Part shown: one piece after another, positions 43,738-52,811 of the stretch
Layout of the letters: each line of letters begins with the position of its first letter
Position numbering within the stretch: the stretch's first letter is position 1
From: Pantoea cypripedii
GTDB taxonomy: Bacteria; Pseudomonadota; Gammaproteobacteria; Enterobacterales; Enterobacteriaceae
Length of the DNA stretch: 64,000 nucleotides
Direction: 5' to 3'
Assembly (NCBI RefSeq): GCF_002095535.1
Contig: NZ_MLJI01000002.1
Span: 753,786-817,785, forward strand
Notes under the pieces: model-generated
Told to the model about the DNA's origin: nothing
The model's input: only the letters and a program-made list of their open reading frames with translations
Databases searched by the model: none
Made by a program: the position numbers and the translations under genes

Positions 43738-44826
43738 ATGAACGCGCTATCCATGAAGACGCTAAGTGCAGCGTGCCGGTATGGGCTATTGCTGATGGCA
43801 GGCTGTGTCCTGGCGGGGTGTAAACCGCAGCAAAATGCTCTCCCGCAGCCGGTTCCTGCGGTGTCGGTGAGCATGCCGCAAAAACTCACCTTTGACTCGT
43901 CAACCACCGTCACCGGCACACTTGGCGCTTCTGAGCAGGTGCAGATTGCAGCGCGTGTCGCCGCGACGCTGCAATCGGTCAATTTCAAAGACGGCGACCT
44001 GGTGCAGGCCGGACAAGTGTTATTTACGCTAGACCCGGCCGCCTTACAGGCACAGTTTAATTCCGATCAGGCTGCGCTGGTGAATGCTCAGCGTGAAGCT
44101 GACCGCGATCAGGCACTCTATCCGTCACACGTTATCTCCTTGTCCGCCTTGCAGGACGCGCAAACCGCCAGAGATCAGGCGCAGGCGCAGCGGGATATCG
44201 CACAAATTAATCTCGGTTATACGCGCATTACCGCGCCTTTCACCGGACGCATCGGGCGGCGTACCGTCGATGTCGGTAATCTGGTGGGCACCAGTGGTAA
44301 TACCGTGTTAGCCACGCTGAATAAGATCGACCCGCTGTATGTCACTTTCAGCCTTAATCAGTCAGACGCGACGCGCTTTGGCATTATCGCGGCGCACGGT
44401 GATGTACCAGCTCATCAACCAGTGGATATCACCATTCCTGGCCTGAGTGAACCGCTGCATACCACCATCGATTTTGTCGATAACCAGCTCGACAGCGCCA
44501 GCGGAAATATCACCCTGCGTGCGACCCTGCATCAGCCGCCGATTAGCCTGCTGCCGGGGATGTTTGTCCAGGTCACTTTGCATGCGGCAGCGCCGGTGAG
44601 CCAGCTGCAGCTGCCGGCCACGGCGGTACAGGGTGACAGTGTTTTCCCGGTTTCTGCGGATGGCATGGTCAGCCGCCTCAGCGTTAAAACGGCTCCCGGC
44701 AGCGGTGAGCATGTCATTTTACTCAGCGCAAATGACGACACACAGCGCGTCCTGACCTTTGCTCGCCCGGATTTGGTGGGGAAAAAGGTGAACGTCAGCA
44801 ACGAGGCGCAAAGCCAGCATGATTAA
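43738..44826 (+). CDS. RND efflux periplasmic adaptor (membrane fusion lipoprotein)
   Basis: A 362-residue HlyD/AcrA-type adaptor. The N terminus carries a lipobox (LAGC, Cys ~28), so it is probably anchored in the inner membrane. Then come barrel-sandwich and coiled-coil hairpin regions (QAALVNAQREADRDQALY...QAQAQRDIAQINLGYTRITAPFTGRIG) and a beta-barrel domain. It should link the RND pump at 44819 to an outer-membrane channel, which is not encoded here. It overlaps the pump gene by 8 bp. Confidence 0.92.
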   Translation: MNALSMKTLSAACRYGLLLMAGCVLAGCKPQQNALPQPVPAVSVSMPQKLTFDSSTTVTGTLGASEQVQIAARVAATLQSVNFKDGDLVQAGQVLFTLDPAALQAQFNSDQAALVNAQREADRDQALYPSHVISLSALQDAQTARDQAQAQRDIAQINLGYTRITAPFTGRIGRRTVDVGNLVGTSGNTVLATLNKIDPLYVTFSLNQSDATRFGIIAAHGDVPAHQPVDITIPGLSEPLHTTIDFVDNQLDSASGNITLRATLHQPPISLLPGMFVQVTLHAAAPVSQLQLPATAVQGDSVFPVSADGMVSRLSVKTAPGSGEHVILLSANDDTQRVLTFARPDLVGKKVNVSNEAQSQHD

Positions 44827-47800
44827 GTTCTTTCTCGACCGACCGGTTTTCGCCAATGTGCTGTCATTGATTATCCTGATCCTCGGTGCTGTGGCTTTAT
44901 GGGCGTTACCGGTATCGCAGTATCCCCCCATTACGCCGCCGACGGTGCAGGTGGTGACGCACTATCCCGGCGCCAATGCGCAGACATTGCAGGATCAGGT
45001 GGCGTTCCCTATCGAGCAGCAGGTGAACGGTGTCGAGAACATGTTGTATATGAAATCGACCACCGGTAATGATGGCACTTACACCCTGAATATCACCTTT
45101 GCCATCGGCACCGACAGCGACGAGGCCCAGATCCTGGTGCAAAACCGCGTGCAGGCTGCGCTCTCCCAGCTGCCTGATGCGGTGCAGCAGCAGGGGGTGA
45201 CGGTGCGAAAAAGGTCCACGGCCATTTTGCAGATGTACAGCCTGCAATCTTCCGACCCGGCGCAGGACACGCTGTTTTTGAGCAACTACGCCACCAACCA
45301 TCTGCGCGATGCACTGGCGCGTATACCCGGTGTGGGTGATGTCACGGTGTTTGGTACCGGAAACTACAGCATTCGCATCTGGCTGGATGCGGCGCGTATG
45401 CAGCAATATGGTCTGGTACCGGATGACGTGATCAACGCCATCAAAGCGCAAAACCGCAGCGTCAGCGCCGGACAGTTGGGCGCGCCGCCCGTCAACAGCG
45501 GCCAGCAGATGCAACTGACGCTCAACGTTAATGGCTTGCTGACCGATGCCAGCCAGTTCAATCAGATCGTGATTAAAAGCAGCACCGCGGATGGCGGCAG
45601 GCTGGTGCGTTTACAGGATGTCGGCCATGCGGAGCTGGGTTCATCGAGTTATTCGCAGTTTTTCACCATGGACGGTAAACCTGCGGCAGGGATTGCCATT
45701 TCACAGTTGCCGGATGCCAACGCGCTGGACGTTGGCGCTGCGGTCGCCGATGAGATGCAAAAATTGTCTGCGCAACTGCCCGCAGGTATGCACTATTCAC
45801 TGCCGTTTGACACCACAACCTTTATTAAGAGTTCAGTCGATGATGTCTACAGCACCTTGCTGATCGCCGGGCTGCTGGTTTTACTGGTGATTGTGGCATT
45901 TTTGCAAAACTGGCGCGCCGTGCTGGTACCCGCCACCACGGTGCCGGTCACCATTATCGGCACGTTCGGTGCTATCTACCTGATGGGTTTTTCCATCAAT
46001 CTGTTGACGCTGTTTGCCATCGTGCTGGCGATCGGTATCGTGGTTGATGATGCGATCGTGGTGGTCGAAGGCGTGAGTCATCATATGGAACAGGGACATG
46101 CGCCGCGCGAGGCGACGCTGCGTGCCATGCGCCAGCTGCTGGCTCCGATCATTTCTATCACGCTGGTGCTGGTGGCGGTGTATATCCCGGCGAGTTTCTT
46201 ACCGGGCCTCAGCGGCCAGATGTATCGTCAGTTTGCGCTGGTGATTGCCGTGACCACTTTGCTTAGCGCCCTTAATGCACTGACGCTGAAACCGGTGCAG
46301 AGTGCACAGTGGCTGCGACCAGTGAAGCAGGGAACCAAACCCTGGATTTACCGGAAGTTCAATCAGGTTTTCGCCTGGCTGGAGAACGTTTATCTCAACG
46401 GTGTTCGCCGCTTAATCCGCCACAGCAAAACAGCGCTTATTGGTGGCATGGTGGTGATCGTGCTGGCGTTAGTCGCCTTCCTCAAAATTCCGACCGGATT
46501 TATTCCGCTGGAAGACCAGGGGTATCTGCTGGTGTCGCTGCAACTGCCGGACGCCGCTTCACTGGAAAAAACCGCCAACGTGACCCAACAGGTGGAACGG
46601 TTGCTGAATCAGCAGCCCGGAGTAGACCATGTCGTGGTGATCGGCGGGTTGTCACCACTCGACAATAATGCGTCCCTGTCCAACGCGGCGCTGATTTACA
46701 TCACCCTGAAACCCTGGCATCAGCGTGGCAGGAACCAGGATCTGCGTTCAATCTATCTCAATCTGAATAAACAGCTGGCGGGTATTCCTGATGCCAACGC
46801 GCTGGTGATTGTGCCGCCGCCGATTCAGGGCGTCGGTAACGGTGGCGGTATGCAGATGGTCCTGAGCGAGAATGACGGCCAACGTGATTACCGGCATTTG
46901 CAGCAGGTGAGTGATAATTTTGCCCGGCAGGCGATGGCACTGCCGCAAGTGTCGCGCATGTTCAGCACGCTGCGTGCCGATGTACCGCAGATCAATGTCA
47001 CGCTGGACAGAACGCGCGCGGCAGCGATGGGTGTCTCTCCCGGCGATGCCTTTGATGCAATGCAGCAATACCTCGGTGCCAGCTATGTTAATCAAATCAC
47101 CCGCGAGAACCATAGCGTGAAAGTGTATGTGCAGGCGCAGTCAGATCAGCGGCTGCTGCAACAGCAAATCTCTGCACTGACGGTAAAAAATGCCAGCGGT
47201 GAGCCGGTTTCGCTGGCGACACTGGTCAGTTTCACCCCGACTCAGGGGCCAGCCGTCGCTTCTTTATATAATCTCAACCCGGCTGCCACGCTTACCGGTA
47301 TGCCCGCCCCAGGTTACAGCAGCGGGGCGGCGATGCAGGCGGTGGAGACACTGGCGAAAGCCACCCTGCCGCCGGATATCAGCCTGTCGTGGACTGATAT
47401 GTCGTATCAGGAAAAAGTGGCCGGAAACCGCATTTATATTGCCTTCGCCATGTCGCTGCTGCTGGTTTATCTGGTGCTGGCGGCTCAATATGAAAGCTAC
47501 TGGTTGCCCATCAGCGTCATCCTTGGTGTCCCACTTGCCTTATCAGGTACGGCGATCACATTGTTAGCGCTGAATATCGCTAACAATCTTTATACCCAGA
47601 TTGGCGTGTTATTACTGGCCGGGCTTGCCGCCAAAAATGCGATTCTGATTGTCGAATATGCCCGCCAGCAGCGTCTGGCCGGGAGCAGCATCATTGACGC
47701 TGCACTGACGGCGGCCAGAACGCGTTTCCGGCCGATTATCATGACGTCGCTGGCATTTACCCTGGGCGTAGTGCCGCTGATCTTTTCCAGCGGTGCCAGC

Positions 47801-47968
47801 GCCAGTGCCAGAAAATCATTGGGGATTACCGTTTTCTCGGGGATGTTGTCAGCAACTTTGCTTGCCATCCTGTTAGTCCCTTGTTTTTATGTCGTTTTGC
47901 AACGTGCACAAGAGGCGTGGCAGGCGCGACGCAAGCCTGTTCATCAGCCCTCTGTATCGGGTGAATGA
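44819..47968 (+). CDS. RND multidrug efflux pump, HAE1 family (AcrB/MexB-like)
   Basis: A 1049-residue inner-membrane proton-driven exporter. The FFLDRPVFANVLS start, the periplasmic porter domains in two repeats, and the proton-relay motif GIVVDDAIVVVE (~405-416, two Asp in helix 4) are clear. A second large transmembrane block follows from ~870. Substrates cannot be predicted from sequence. Only adaptor and pump are present, so a TolC-type channel from elsewhere must complete the system. Overlaps the response regulator by 4 bp. Confidence 0.94.
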   Translation: MIKFFLDRPVFANVLSLIILILGAVALWALPVSQYPPITPPTVQVVTHYPGANAQTLQDQVAFPIEQQVNGVENMLYMKSTTGNDGTYTLNITFAIGTDSDEAQILVQNRVQAALSQLPDAVQQQGVTVRKRSTAILQMYSLQSSDPAQDTLFLSNYATNHLRDALARIPGVGDVTVFGTGNYSIRIWLDAARMQQYGLVPDDVINAIKAQNRSVSAGQLGAPPVNSGQQMQLTLNVNGLLTDASQFNQIVIKSSTADGGRLVRLQDVGHAELGSSSYSQFFTMDGKPAAGIAISQLPDANALDVGAAVADEMQKLSAQLPAGMHYSLPFDTTTFIKSSVDDVYSTLLIAGLLVLLVIVAFLQNWRAVLVPATTVPVTIIGTFGAIYLMGFSINLLTLFAIVLAIGIVVDDAIVVVEGVSHHMEQGHAPREATLRAMRQLLAPIISITLVLVAVYIPASFLPGLSGQMYRQFALVIAVTTLLSALNALTLKPVQSAQWLRPVKQGTKPWIYRKFNQVFAWLENVYLNGVRRLIRHSKTALIGGMVVIVLALVAFLKIPTGFIPLEDQGYLLVSLQLPDAASLEKTANVTQQVERLLNQQPGVDHVVVIGGLSPLDNNASLSNAALIYITLKPWHQRGRNQDLRSIYLNLNKQLAGIPDANALVIVPPPIQGVGNGGGMQMVLSENDGQRDYRHLQQVSDNFARQAMALPQVSRMFSTLRADVPQINVTLDRTRAAAMGVSPGDAFDAMQQYLGASYVNQITRENHSVKVYVQAQSDQRLLQQQISALTVKNASGEPVSLATLVSFTPTQGPAVASLYNLNPAATLTGMPAPGYSSGAAMQAVETLAKATLPPDISLSWTDMSYQEKVAGNRIYIAFAMSLLLVYLVLAAQYESYWLPISVILGVPLALSGTAITLLALNIANNLYTQIGVLLLAGLAAKNAILIVEYARQQRLAGSSIIDAALTAARTRFRPIIMTSLAFTLGVVPLIFSSGASASARKSLGITVFSGMLSATLLAILLVPCFYVVLQRAQEAWQARRKPVHQPSVSGE

Positions 47969-48702
47969 CCATGAGTGATGCGAAAACCGAGTATAAGGCG
48001 AAGAAAATCCTCGTTCTGGACGATGAAAATGAACTGCGCAGCATGCTGCAACGCTATTTAAGCGATCAGGGATTTGAGGTCAGGACGGCGGAAAATAGCG
48101 CCCGACTCGACCGGTATTTGCAACGTGAGCCGTTTGATTTGCTGGTGCTGGATCTGATGATGGAACCGGAAGATGGCCTGTCCGTGTGCCGCCGTCTGCG
48201 CGCGGCGAAATACACGTTGCCTATCCTGATGCTCACTGCGCGTGGCGATCCGATCGACCGGGTGATTGGTCTGGAAACCGGTGCTGATGACTATCTCGCC
48301 AAGCCTTTCCTGCCGCAGGAGCTGGTGGCGCGTATTAAAGCCATCTTCCGGCGGCAGGAATTGCAGCGCGGCGAAACGCCCAGCGGTTCGGGACAGGTCT
48401 GTTTTGGCCCTTACCGCCTGGATATCACCCGTCAGACGCTTTACCGTGAAGATCAGCGGCTGACCCTGAATTCCGCCGAAATGAATTTGCTGATTGCGTT
48501 AGCCACCACGCCCAACCGGCCGATCAGCCGCGAAAATCTGCTGAACCGCGCCAGAGGACGTGAGTATGAAGCGCTGGATCGAAGCGTCGATGTGCAGATG
48601 TTACGCCTGCGCCAGCAACTTGAAGTGCAACCTTCCGAGCCTCGCTGGCTGAAGACCGTCTGGGGCATGGGTTACATGCTGATTGTCGATAGTGAAACGT
48701 GA
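47965..48702 (+). CDS. OmpR-family response regulator
   Basis: A 245-residue regulator. The receiver domain holds the acidic pair LDDENE, the phosphorylation Asp in LLVLDLMMEPEDG, the Thr in MLTARGD and the Lys in YLAKPF. The C-terminal winged helix (AEMNLLIALATTPNRPISRENLL...WGMGYML) is of OmpR/PhoB type. The start overlaps the RND stop (ATGA). Being in one unit with the pump suggests autoregulated control of efflux. Confidence 0.94.
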   Translation: MTMSDAKTEYKAKKILVLDDENELRSMLQRYLSDQGFEVRTAENSARLDRYLQREPFDLLVLDLMMEPEDGLSVCRRLRAAKYTLPILMLTARGDPIDRVIGLETGADDYLAKPFLPQELVARIKAIFRRQELQRGETPSGSGQVCFGPYRLDITRQTLYREDQRLTLNSAEMNLLIALATTPNRPISRENLLNRARGREYEALDRSVDVQMLRLRQQLEVQPSEPRWLKTVWGMGYMLIVDSET

Positions 48703-50006
48703 AAAAATTCTGGCCCCGCTCCCTGCTGGCACGTAACAGCATCCTGTTGATCTTGCTGGTGACATTGACGCAATTCACCACGCTGACGGTGTTTCTGGTT
48801 TTTATCCAGAAGCCCAGAGTCAACGACGCCGCTTCGCTGATTGCCTCGCAGATCACTATGCTCGATAAGCTGCTGGCAACGGTGCCAGCCACGGATCGTG
48901 ATCGTTATGTGCAGGCGGTGCAGGGCGTTGCTCAGCCACCGCTGCATTCCATAGAAATACCCACACTGGGCCTGGCCGGGTTCTATCGGCGTTATTATCT
49001 GAAGGTCTTTCTTGATAGCCTGCACCAGCAACTGCCAGCGGGGATTCAGCTGCGCTGGGAGCAGGCACCGGAAAAAAAATTATGGGTGGAGGTGAAAATT
49101 GCCGGACAGCCGTACTGGGTTGCGCTGGCTGTGGAGCCGTCGAATCATCTTGCCAGTCTGATCAGCGCGATTTTGCTGTCAGTGGTTTTGTCCCTGATGG
49201 CGTTGCTGACGGCTTATGGCCTGCAACGGCGTATCAACCGCCCGCTGACGTCACTGGCGCGGGCTGCTGCTGACGTCGGCAAGGGCGGATGGCCGCGTCC
49301 CTTATCGCCGGAAGGACCGACTGAAATCAAAACTGTCAGCCTGACGTTTAATCGCATGCTGGCGGGTCTGGCCGAGATGGAGAATACCCGGGCGCAGATG
49401 CTGGCCGGTATTTCTCACGATCTGCGCACGCCGCTGACCAAGCTACGCCTGGCGCTGGCAATGAGCGGGCAGGAAAAATCCCCCCAGGACGATTTCGGCC
49501 GTTACTTTGATGATGTTGATAACATTCTTCAGCAATTCATTGATTATGCCCGTGGCAGCGCGGCTGAGCTGACTCAGCCGGGTGACATCAATCAGATGAT
49601 TACTGAATTGGCCCATGATTTTACCGGGCTGGGACAGAACTTTAGCCTGAACCTTGCCCCGCTGCCGGTGTTCCTGTTCCGCCCGGTCAGCGTGATGCGC
49701 CTGCTGACCAACCTGATGCAAAACGCCGCCAAATATGGCCTGACAGGATTAGAAGTTGCCAGCTGGCGGGAGCAGAATGTCGCTAATATTGCGGTTCGCG
49801 ATCGCGGTCCCGGTGTTTCAGAGCAAGATTTAGAGCAGATTATCAAACCGTTCCATCGCGGAAAAGGCACTGCCGCCCGGCATAACGGTTCCGGCCTGGG
49901 ACTCGCCATCGCGCGCCAGATTGCGCAGCAGCATGGCGGCGATCTCAGCGTCAACCGCCGGGCAGGAGGCGGGCTGGAGGTGAGGGTTACGCTGCCTTTG
50001 GTGTAG
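48699..50006 (+). CDS. EnvZ-like sensor histidine kinase
   Basis: A 435-residue membrane kinase: two transmembrane segments (~10-35 and ~155-180) flanking a ~120-residue periplasmic sensor, HAMP (~180-235), the H-box AGISHDLRTPLTKLRL, N-box NLMQNAAKYG, and G-boxes DRGPGVSEQDLE and GSGLGLAIARQIA. It starts at a GTG overlapping the regulator stop by 4 bp (GTGA). The periplasmic sensor plus the exported EF-hand protein could make the system responsive to cations or envelope stress; this is inference. Confidence 0.93.
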   Translation: MKKFWPRSLLARNSILLILLVTLTQFTTLTVFLVFIQKPRVNDAASLIASQITMLDKLLATVPATDRDRYVQAVQGVAQPPLHSIEIPTLGLAGFYRRYYLKVFLDSLHQQLPAGIQLRWEQAPEKKLWVEVKIAGQPYWVALAVEPSNHLASLISAILLSVVLSLMALLTAYGLQRRINRPLTSLARAAADVGKGGWPRPLSPEGPTEIKTVSLTFNRMLAGLAEMENTRAQMLAGISHDLRTPLTKLRLALAMSGQEKSPQDDFGRYFDDVDNILQQFIDYARGSAAELTQPGDINQMITELAHDFTGLGQNFSLNLAPLPVFLFRPVSVMRLLTNLMQNAAKYGLTGLEVASWREQNVANIAVRDRGPGVSEQDLEQIIKPFHRGKGTAARHNGSGLGLAIARQIAQQHGGDLSVNRRAGGGLEVRVTLPLV

Positions 50007-50026
50007 GTTATCGGCAGCGCGATAAC
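50007..50026. terminator. Hairpin between the kinase and the antitoxin gene
   Basis: GTTATCG and CGATAAC form a 7-bp stem with a 6-nt loop right after the kinase stop, between convergent genes. Termination strength is unclear because no T run follows. Confidence 0.4.
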
Positions 50027-50028
50027 GG

Positions 50029-50334
50029 TCAAACACGCAGGGTGCGCTCACCTGAACCATCCGGCAGTTCAATCAATAAGCTGAGTTTTCCACCCATGGC
50101 TTCAATATAACGCTTGATCGTGATGAGGCGCTGATCAGCACCTCCCTGTTCAATCTGTGTAATACGCGGCTGCTTCACGCCCATCGCCTCTGCTACTGCT
50201 TTCTGTGACAAAGCCAGTTCCTCGCGCAGCAACTGCAAACCGGTATCAAGAATCATTTCATCAGCAAGTTGCTGGATCTCGGCGCGATCCTTCTCTGAAA
50301 ATTCTGTATTCAGGAAATCATTTAAATCGGTCAT
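50029..50334 (-). CDS. XRE-type antitoxin (HigA-like)
   Basis: A 101-residue DNA-binding antitoxin. An acidic helical N terminus is followed by an HTH (LSQKAVAEAMGVKQPRITQIEQG, ~43-65) and a short C-terminal region (IKRYIEAMGGKLSLLIELPDG). It overlaps the toxin gene by 4 bp and follows it, the toxin-first order typical of HigBA. It should neutralise the toxin and repress the operon at the palindrome upstream. Confidence 0.88.
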   Translation of the reverse strand: MTDLNDFLNTEFSEKDRAEIQQLADEMILDTGLQLLREELALSQKAVAEAMGVKQPRITQIEQGGADQRLITIKRYIEAMGGKLSLLIELPDGSGERTLRV

Positions 50335-50684
50335 TTGTCAGTCTCCTTCCGTTCATTCAGATGCTGGCAAAATACTTCATCCGCCATGGAAATCATGCGC
50401 TCATAAAACTGCTTATCGCCGCTCTTGTCACCAGCGCAGAGTATAATGGCTCTGCGAACTGGATCGAATGCGTAAAAGGCCCGGATGGGTTTTCCGCCAT
50501 GCTGCACCCTTAGCTCCTTCATGTTTGGAAATCTGGAGCCTTTGACTGTGTCAGCGTAAGGCCTGGGTAGTGCTGGTCCGTAATGCTGTAAGTTAAGCAG
50601 ACTGGCGGCGATACGTTTTTTTAGCGCATCGTCCTGCACACGTAGCCACTCCCTGAACGTTTCTGCAAGTCTGACTTCCCACAT
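50331..50684 (-). CDS. RelE/HigB-type toxin
   Basis: A 117-residue basic protein of the RelE/ParE superfamily. KELRVQHGGKPIRAFYAFDPVRRAIILCAGDKSGDKQFYERMI contains the characteristic basic catalytic face and the D-K-Sx-x-F-Y tail of the phage-derived HigB-like group. It probably cleaves ribosome-bound mRNA. The ATG at 50684 has GGAG nine bases before; a GTG at 50693 is less likely. Confidence 0.88.
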   Translation of the reverse strand: MWEVRLAETFREWLRVQDDALKKRIAASLLNLQHYGPALPRPYADTVKGSRFPNMKELRVQHGGKPIRAFYAFDPVRRAIILCAGDKSGDKQFYERMISMADEVFCQHLNERKETDK

Positions 50685-50702
50685 AGCCAACACTCCATAT
50701 AA

Positions 50703-50735
50703 GCCATTCCTTATACGCAGGGTATAAGGAATGGC
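50703..50735. promoter_or_regulatory. Toxin-antitoxin operator palindrome
   Basis: Perfect 14-bp arms, GCCATTCCTTATAC and GTATAAGGAATGGC, with a 5-bp spacer, 19 bp upstream of the toxin start. The arms include TATAAGG/TATAC elements that could serve as -10. It is a strong candidate binding site for the HigA-like dimer. Confidence 0.8.
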
Positions 50736-50820
50736 CTAGCTAGCTAGTCATGATAGTTTCATCGTAAACTATTGCACTGCGTTGTAGCTTGTTATCGCTG
50801 GCGCAGAAAACCAGGATTTT

Positions 50821-50836
50821 TGTGATGAATATCACT
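50821..50836. promoter_or_regulatory. CRP site upstream of the sugar operon
   Basis: TGTGATGAATATCACT matches the CRP consensus TGTGA-N6-TCACA at nine of ten key bases. A weaker copy, AGCGATTCACATCACT, lies at 50873-50888. Both precede the DeoR-type gene and indicate catabolite control. Confidence 0.72.
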
Positions 50837-50982
50837 CATAAAATGAAATCAAACATCCCATCTCATTGTTACAGCGATTCACATCACTTTTTTAAGCGCG
50901 GTAAAAACGCCGACTGACACTTTTGCCTGGTGCACATTTTACGCCAGCCGAATCCTCTAACTTATTGCCATCGGAGGTCATC

Positions 50983-51822
50983 ATGTTACCGATTGAACGT
51001 CACCGTCAGATCATGGAGGAATTAAATCTTAATGGTCGGGTACTGGTTATTGAACTGGTTAAACTTTGCCGGGTTTCTCAGGAAACTATACGCAGGGATT
51101 TATCACAGCTAGAGAAAAAAGGTTTATTACAACGTAGCCACGGTGGTGCGGTATTAATCACCAAACACCAGGGAAACCTGGCAGGGAAAGAGAATAAACC
51201 GAATGAATATGAATCGACCTTTCGTCTGCGGATGAATGAAAATACCCAGGCGAAAACAGCCATCGCCAAAAGGGCACTCGATTTTATTAGTCCGGGCGAT
51301 TGTATATTACTGGATAGCAGCACCACCTGCTGGTTTCTGGCACGACAGCTGCCAGACATCGAGCTGACAGTGTTGACTAACTCGCTGCGCATCGTGCAGA
51401 CGCTGGCCGCCAAAGGCCATATCCGCACCATCTGCCTGGGAGGCGAGTATTCCGATCACAATGAGGACTTTAACGGGATTGTTGCAGAGCAGCCGCTGAA
51501 AGATTTTCTGATCAACAAAATCTTTTTTTCCTGTAGCAGTCTGGGGAATGACGGATATTTACGCGCGGCAAATGAAAATAACGCACATTTAAAACAACAA
51601 ATGCTGATGGCGTCAGAAAGAAAATATCTGCTGTTAGATGCAGGGAAATTCCTGCGGCCTTCTTTCGCCCGAATTTGCCACTATCGTGATGTGGATTTTT
51701 TAATTACCGACAATCTGAAAGATAAAGAGTTACAACAGGAACTGGCCTGGAATGGTGTCAATATTATTGATTGCTCCCAGCGCCAACATGCCATGCAATT
51801 AATGAACTCTCAGGATATCTAA
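50983..51822 (+). CDS. DeoR-family sugar-operon repressor
   Basis: A 279-residue regulator. The N-terminal winged helix (LPIERHRQIMEELNLNGRVLVIELVKLCRVSQETIRRDLSQLEKKG) and the C-terminal sugar-phosphate isomerase-like domain (LDSSTTCWFLARQLP, TNSLRIVQTLA, LGGEYSDHNEDFNG) are complete. The ATG at 50983 sits behind CGGAGGTC; an upstream in-frame start is not needed. It lies four bases before the binding-protein gene, so it heads the sugar operon and probably senses a phosphorylated intermediate of it. Confidence 0.92.
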   Translation: MLPIERHRQIMEELNLNGRVLVIELVKLCRVSQETIRRDLSQLEKKGLLQRSHGGAVLITKHQGNLAGKENKPNEYESTFRLRMNENTQAKTAIAKRALDFISPGDCILLDSSTTCWFLARQLPDIELTVLTNSLRIVQTLAAKGHIRTICLGGEYSDHNEDFNGIVAEQPLKDFLINKIFFSCSSLGNDGYLRAANENNAHLKQQMLMASERKYLLLDAGKFLRPSFARICHYRDVDFLITDNLKDKELQQELAWNGVNIIDCSQRQHAMQLMNSQDI

Positions 51823-51826
51823 CATT

Positions 51827-52810
51827 ATGAAAAAAACATTAATCGCCTGTTCCCTGCTGGCGTTGTTTGCTGCAACCACCTCACACGCTGCGGATAAGCT
51901 GCGGATGGGGATTGTGGTCAAGGTGGGCGGCATTCCGTGGTTTAACGCCATGGAAGCAGGCATCAAGAGCGAAGCGGCGAAAGAGGGAATTGATGCCTGG
52001 ATGGTTGGCCCAACATCGGCAGATCCGGCACTCCAGGTCAGGGCGATTGAAGACCTGATTGCGCAGAAAGTTGACATCATCGGCGTAGTGCCAAATGACC
52101 CGAAAGTGCTGGAACCGGTACTGAAACGCGCCCGTGACGCAGGCATTCGCGTGCTGGTTCACGAATCCCCGGATCAGAAATACGCCAACTGGGACTTTGA
52201 GCTGGTGGATGCCAAAACCCACGGCGAAAACCATATGAAAGCGCTGGCCGCTTGTATGCACGACGAAGGCAAATACGTGGCCTATATGGGTGGTCTGACG
52301 GTGCCGCTGCACAACGCCTGGGTGGATTCCGCCGTGGCTTATCAGAAAGCACATTTCCCAAAAATGCAGATGGTTGGCGACAAGTTTGGCGTTGGCGAAT
52401 CGCTGGATGATTCCATCCGCACCACCAATGAAGTGATGTCCAAGTACCCGGATCTGAAAGGTATTATCGCCTTTGGTTCGCAGGGACCAATCGGAGCCGG
52501 TCGCGCGGTGCTGGCGCGCAACAAAATCGACCAGGTGTGCGTCATTGGCGCCTTCAGTCCGGGCCAGGGGCAGATGCTGGTGAACCGTGGGGCGATTAAA
52601 GGGGGTTACATCTGGAACCCGATGACCGCCGGTGAAGTGTTTGTCCGCCTGGCGGGCATGATGCAGAAAAACCAGCCCATCACGGACGGTATGACCATTG
52701 AAGGACTGGGCAAGGTGAAGGTCGATGAGCAGACCCACACCATTCTCGGCAATAACACCGAGAGCCTGGATAAAGCCAACCTGCCGAAACTGGTCAAACT
52801 GGGGCTGTAA
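51827..52810 (+). CDS. Sugar ABC transporter periplasmic binding protein (LsrB/RbsB superfamily)
   Basis: A 327-residue exported protein with signal peptide to about residue 22 (TSHA-AD). The type I periplasmic fold is clear: MGIVVKVGGIPWFNAMEAGI, VGPTSADPALQVRAIEDLIAQKVDIIGVVPNDPKVL, and GSQGPIGAGRAVLA. It is nearer to the LsrB/RhaS group than to AlsB. The ligand is probably a pentose or hexose, judging from the downstream epimerase and kinases. Autoinducer-2 import cannot be excluded from the fold alone, but no lsrK, lsrF or lsrG is present. Confidence 0.88.
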   Translation: MKKTLIACSLLALFAATTSHAADKLRMGIVVKVGGIPWFNAMEAGIKSEAAKEGIDAWMVGPTSADPALQVRAIEDLIAQKVDIIGVVPNDPKVLEPVLKRARDAGIRVLVHESPDQKYANWDFELVDAKTHGENHMKALAACMHDEGKYVAYMGGLTVPLHNAWVDSAVAYQKAHFPKMQMVGDKFGVGESLDDSIRTTNEVMSKYPDLKGIIAFGSQGPIGAGRAVLARNKIDQVCVIGAFSPGQGQMLVNRGAIKGGYIWNPMTAGEVFVRLAGMMQKNQPITDGMTIEGLGKVKVDEQTHTILGNNTESLDKANLPKLVKLGL

Positions 52811-52811
52811 T

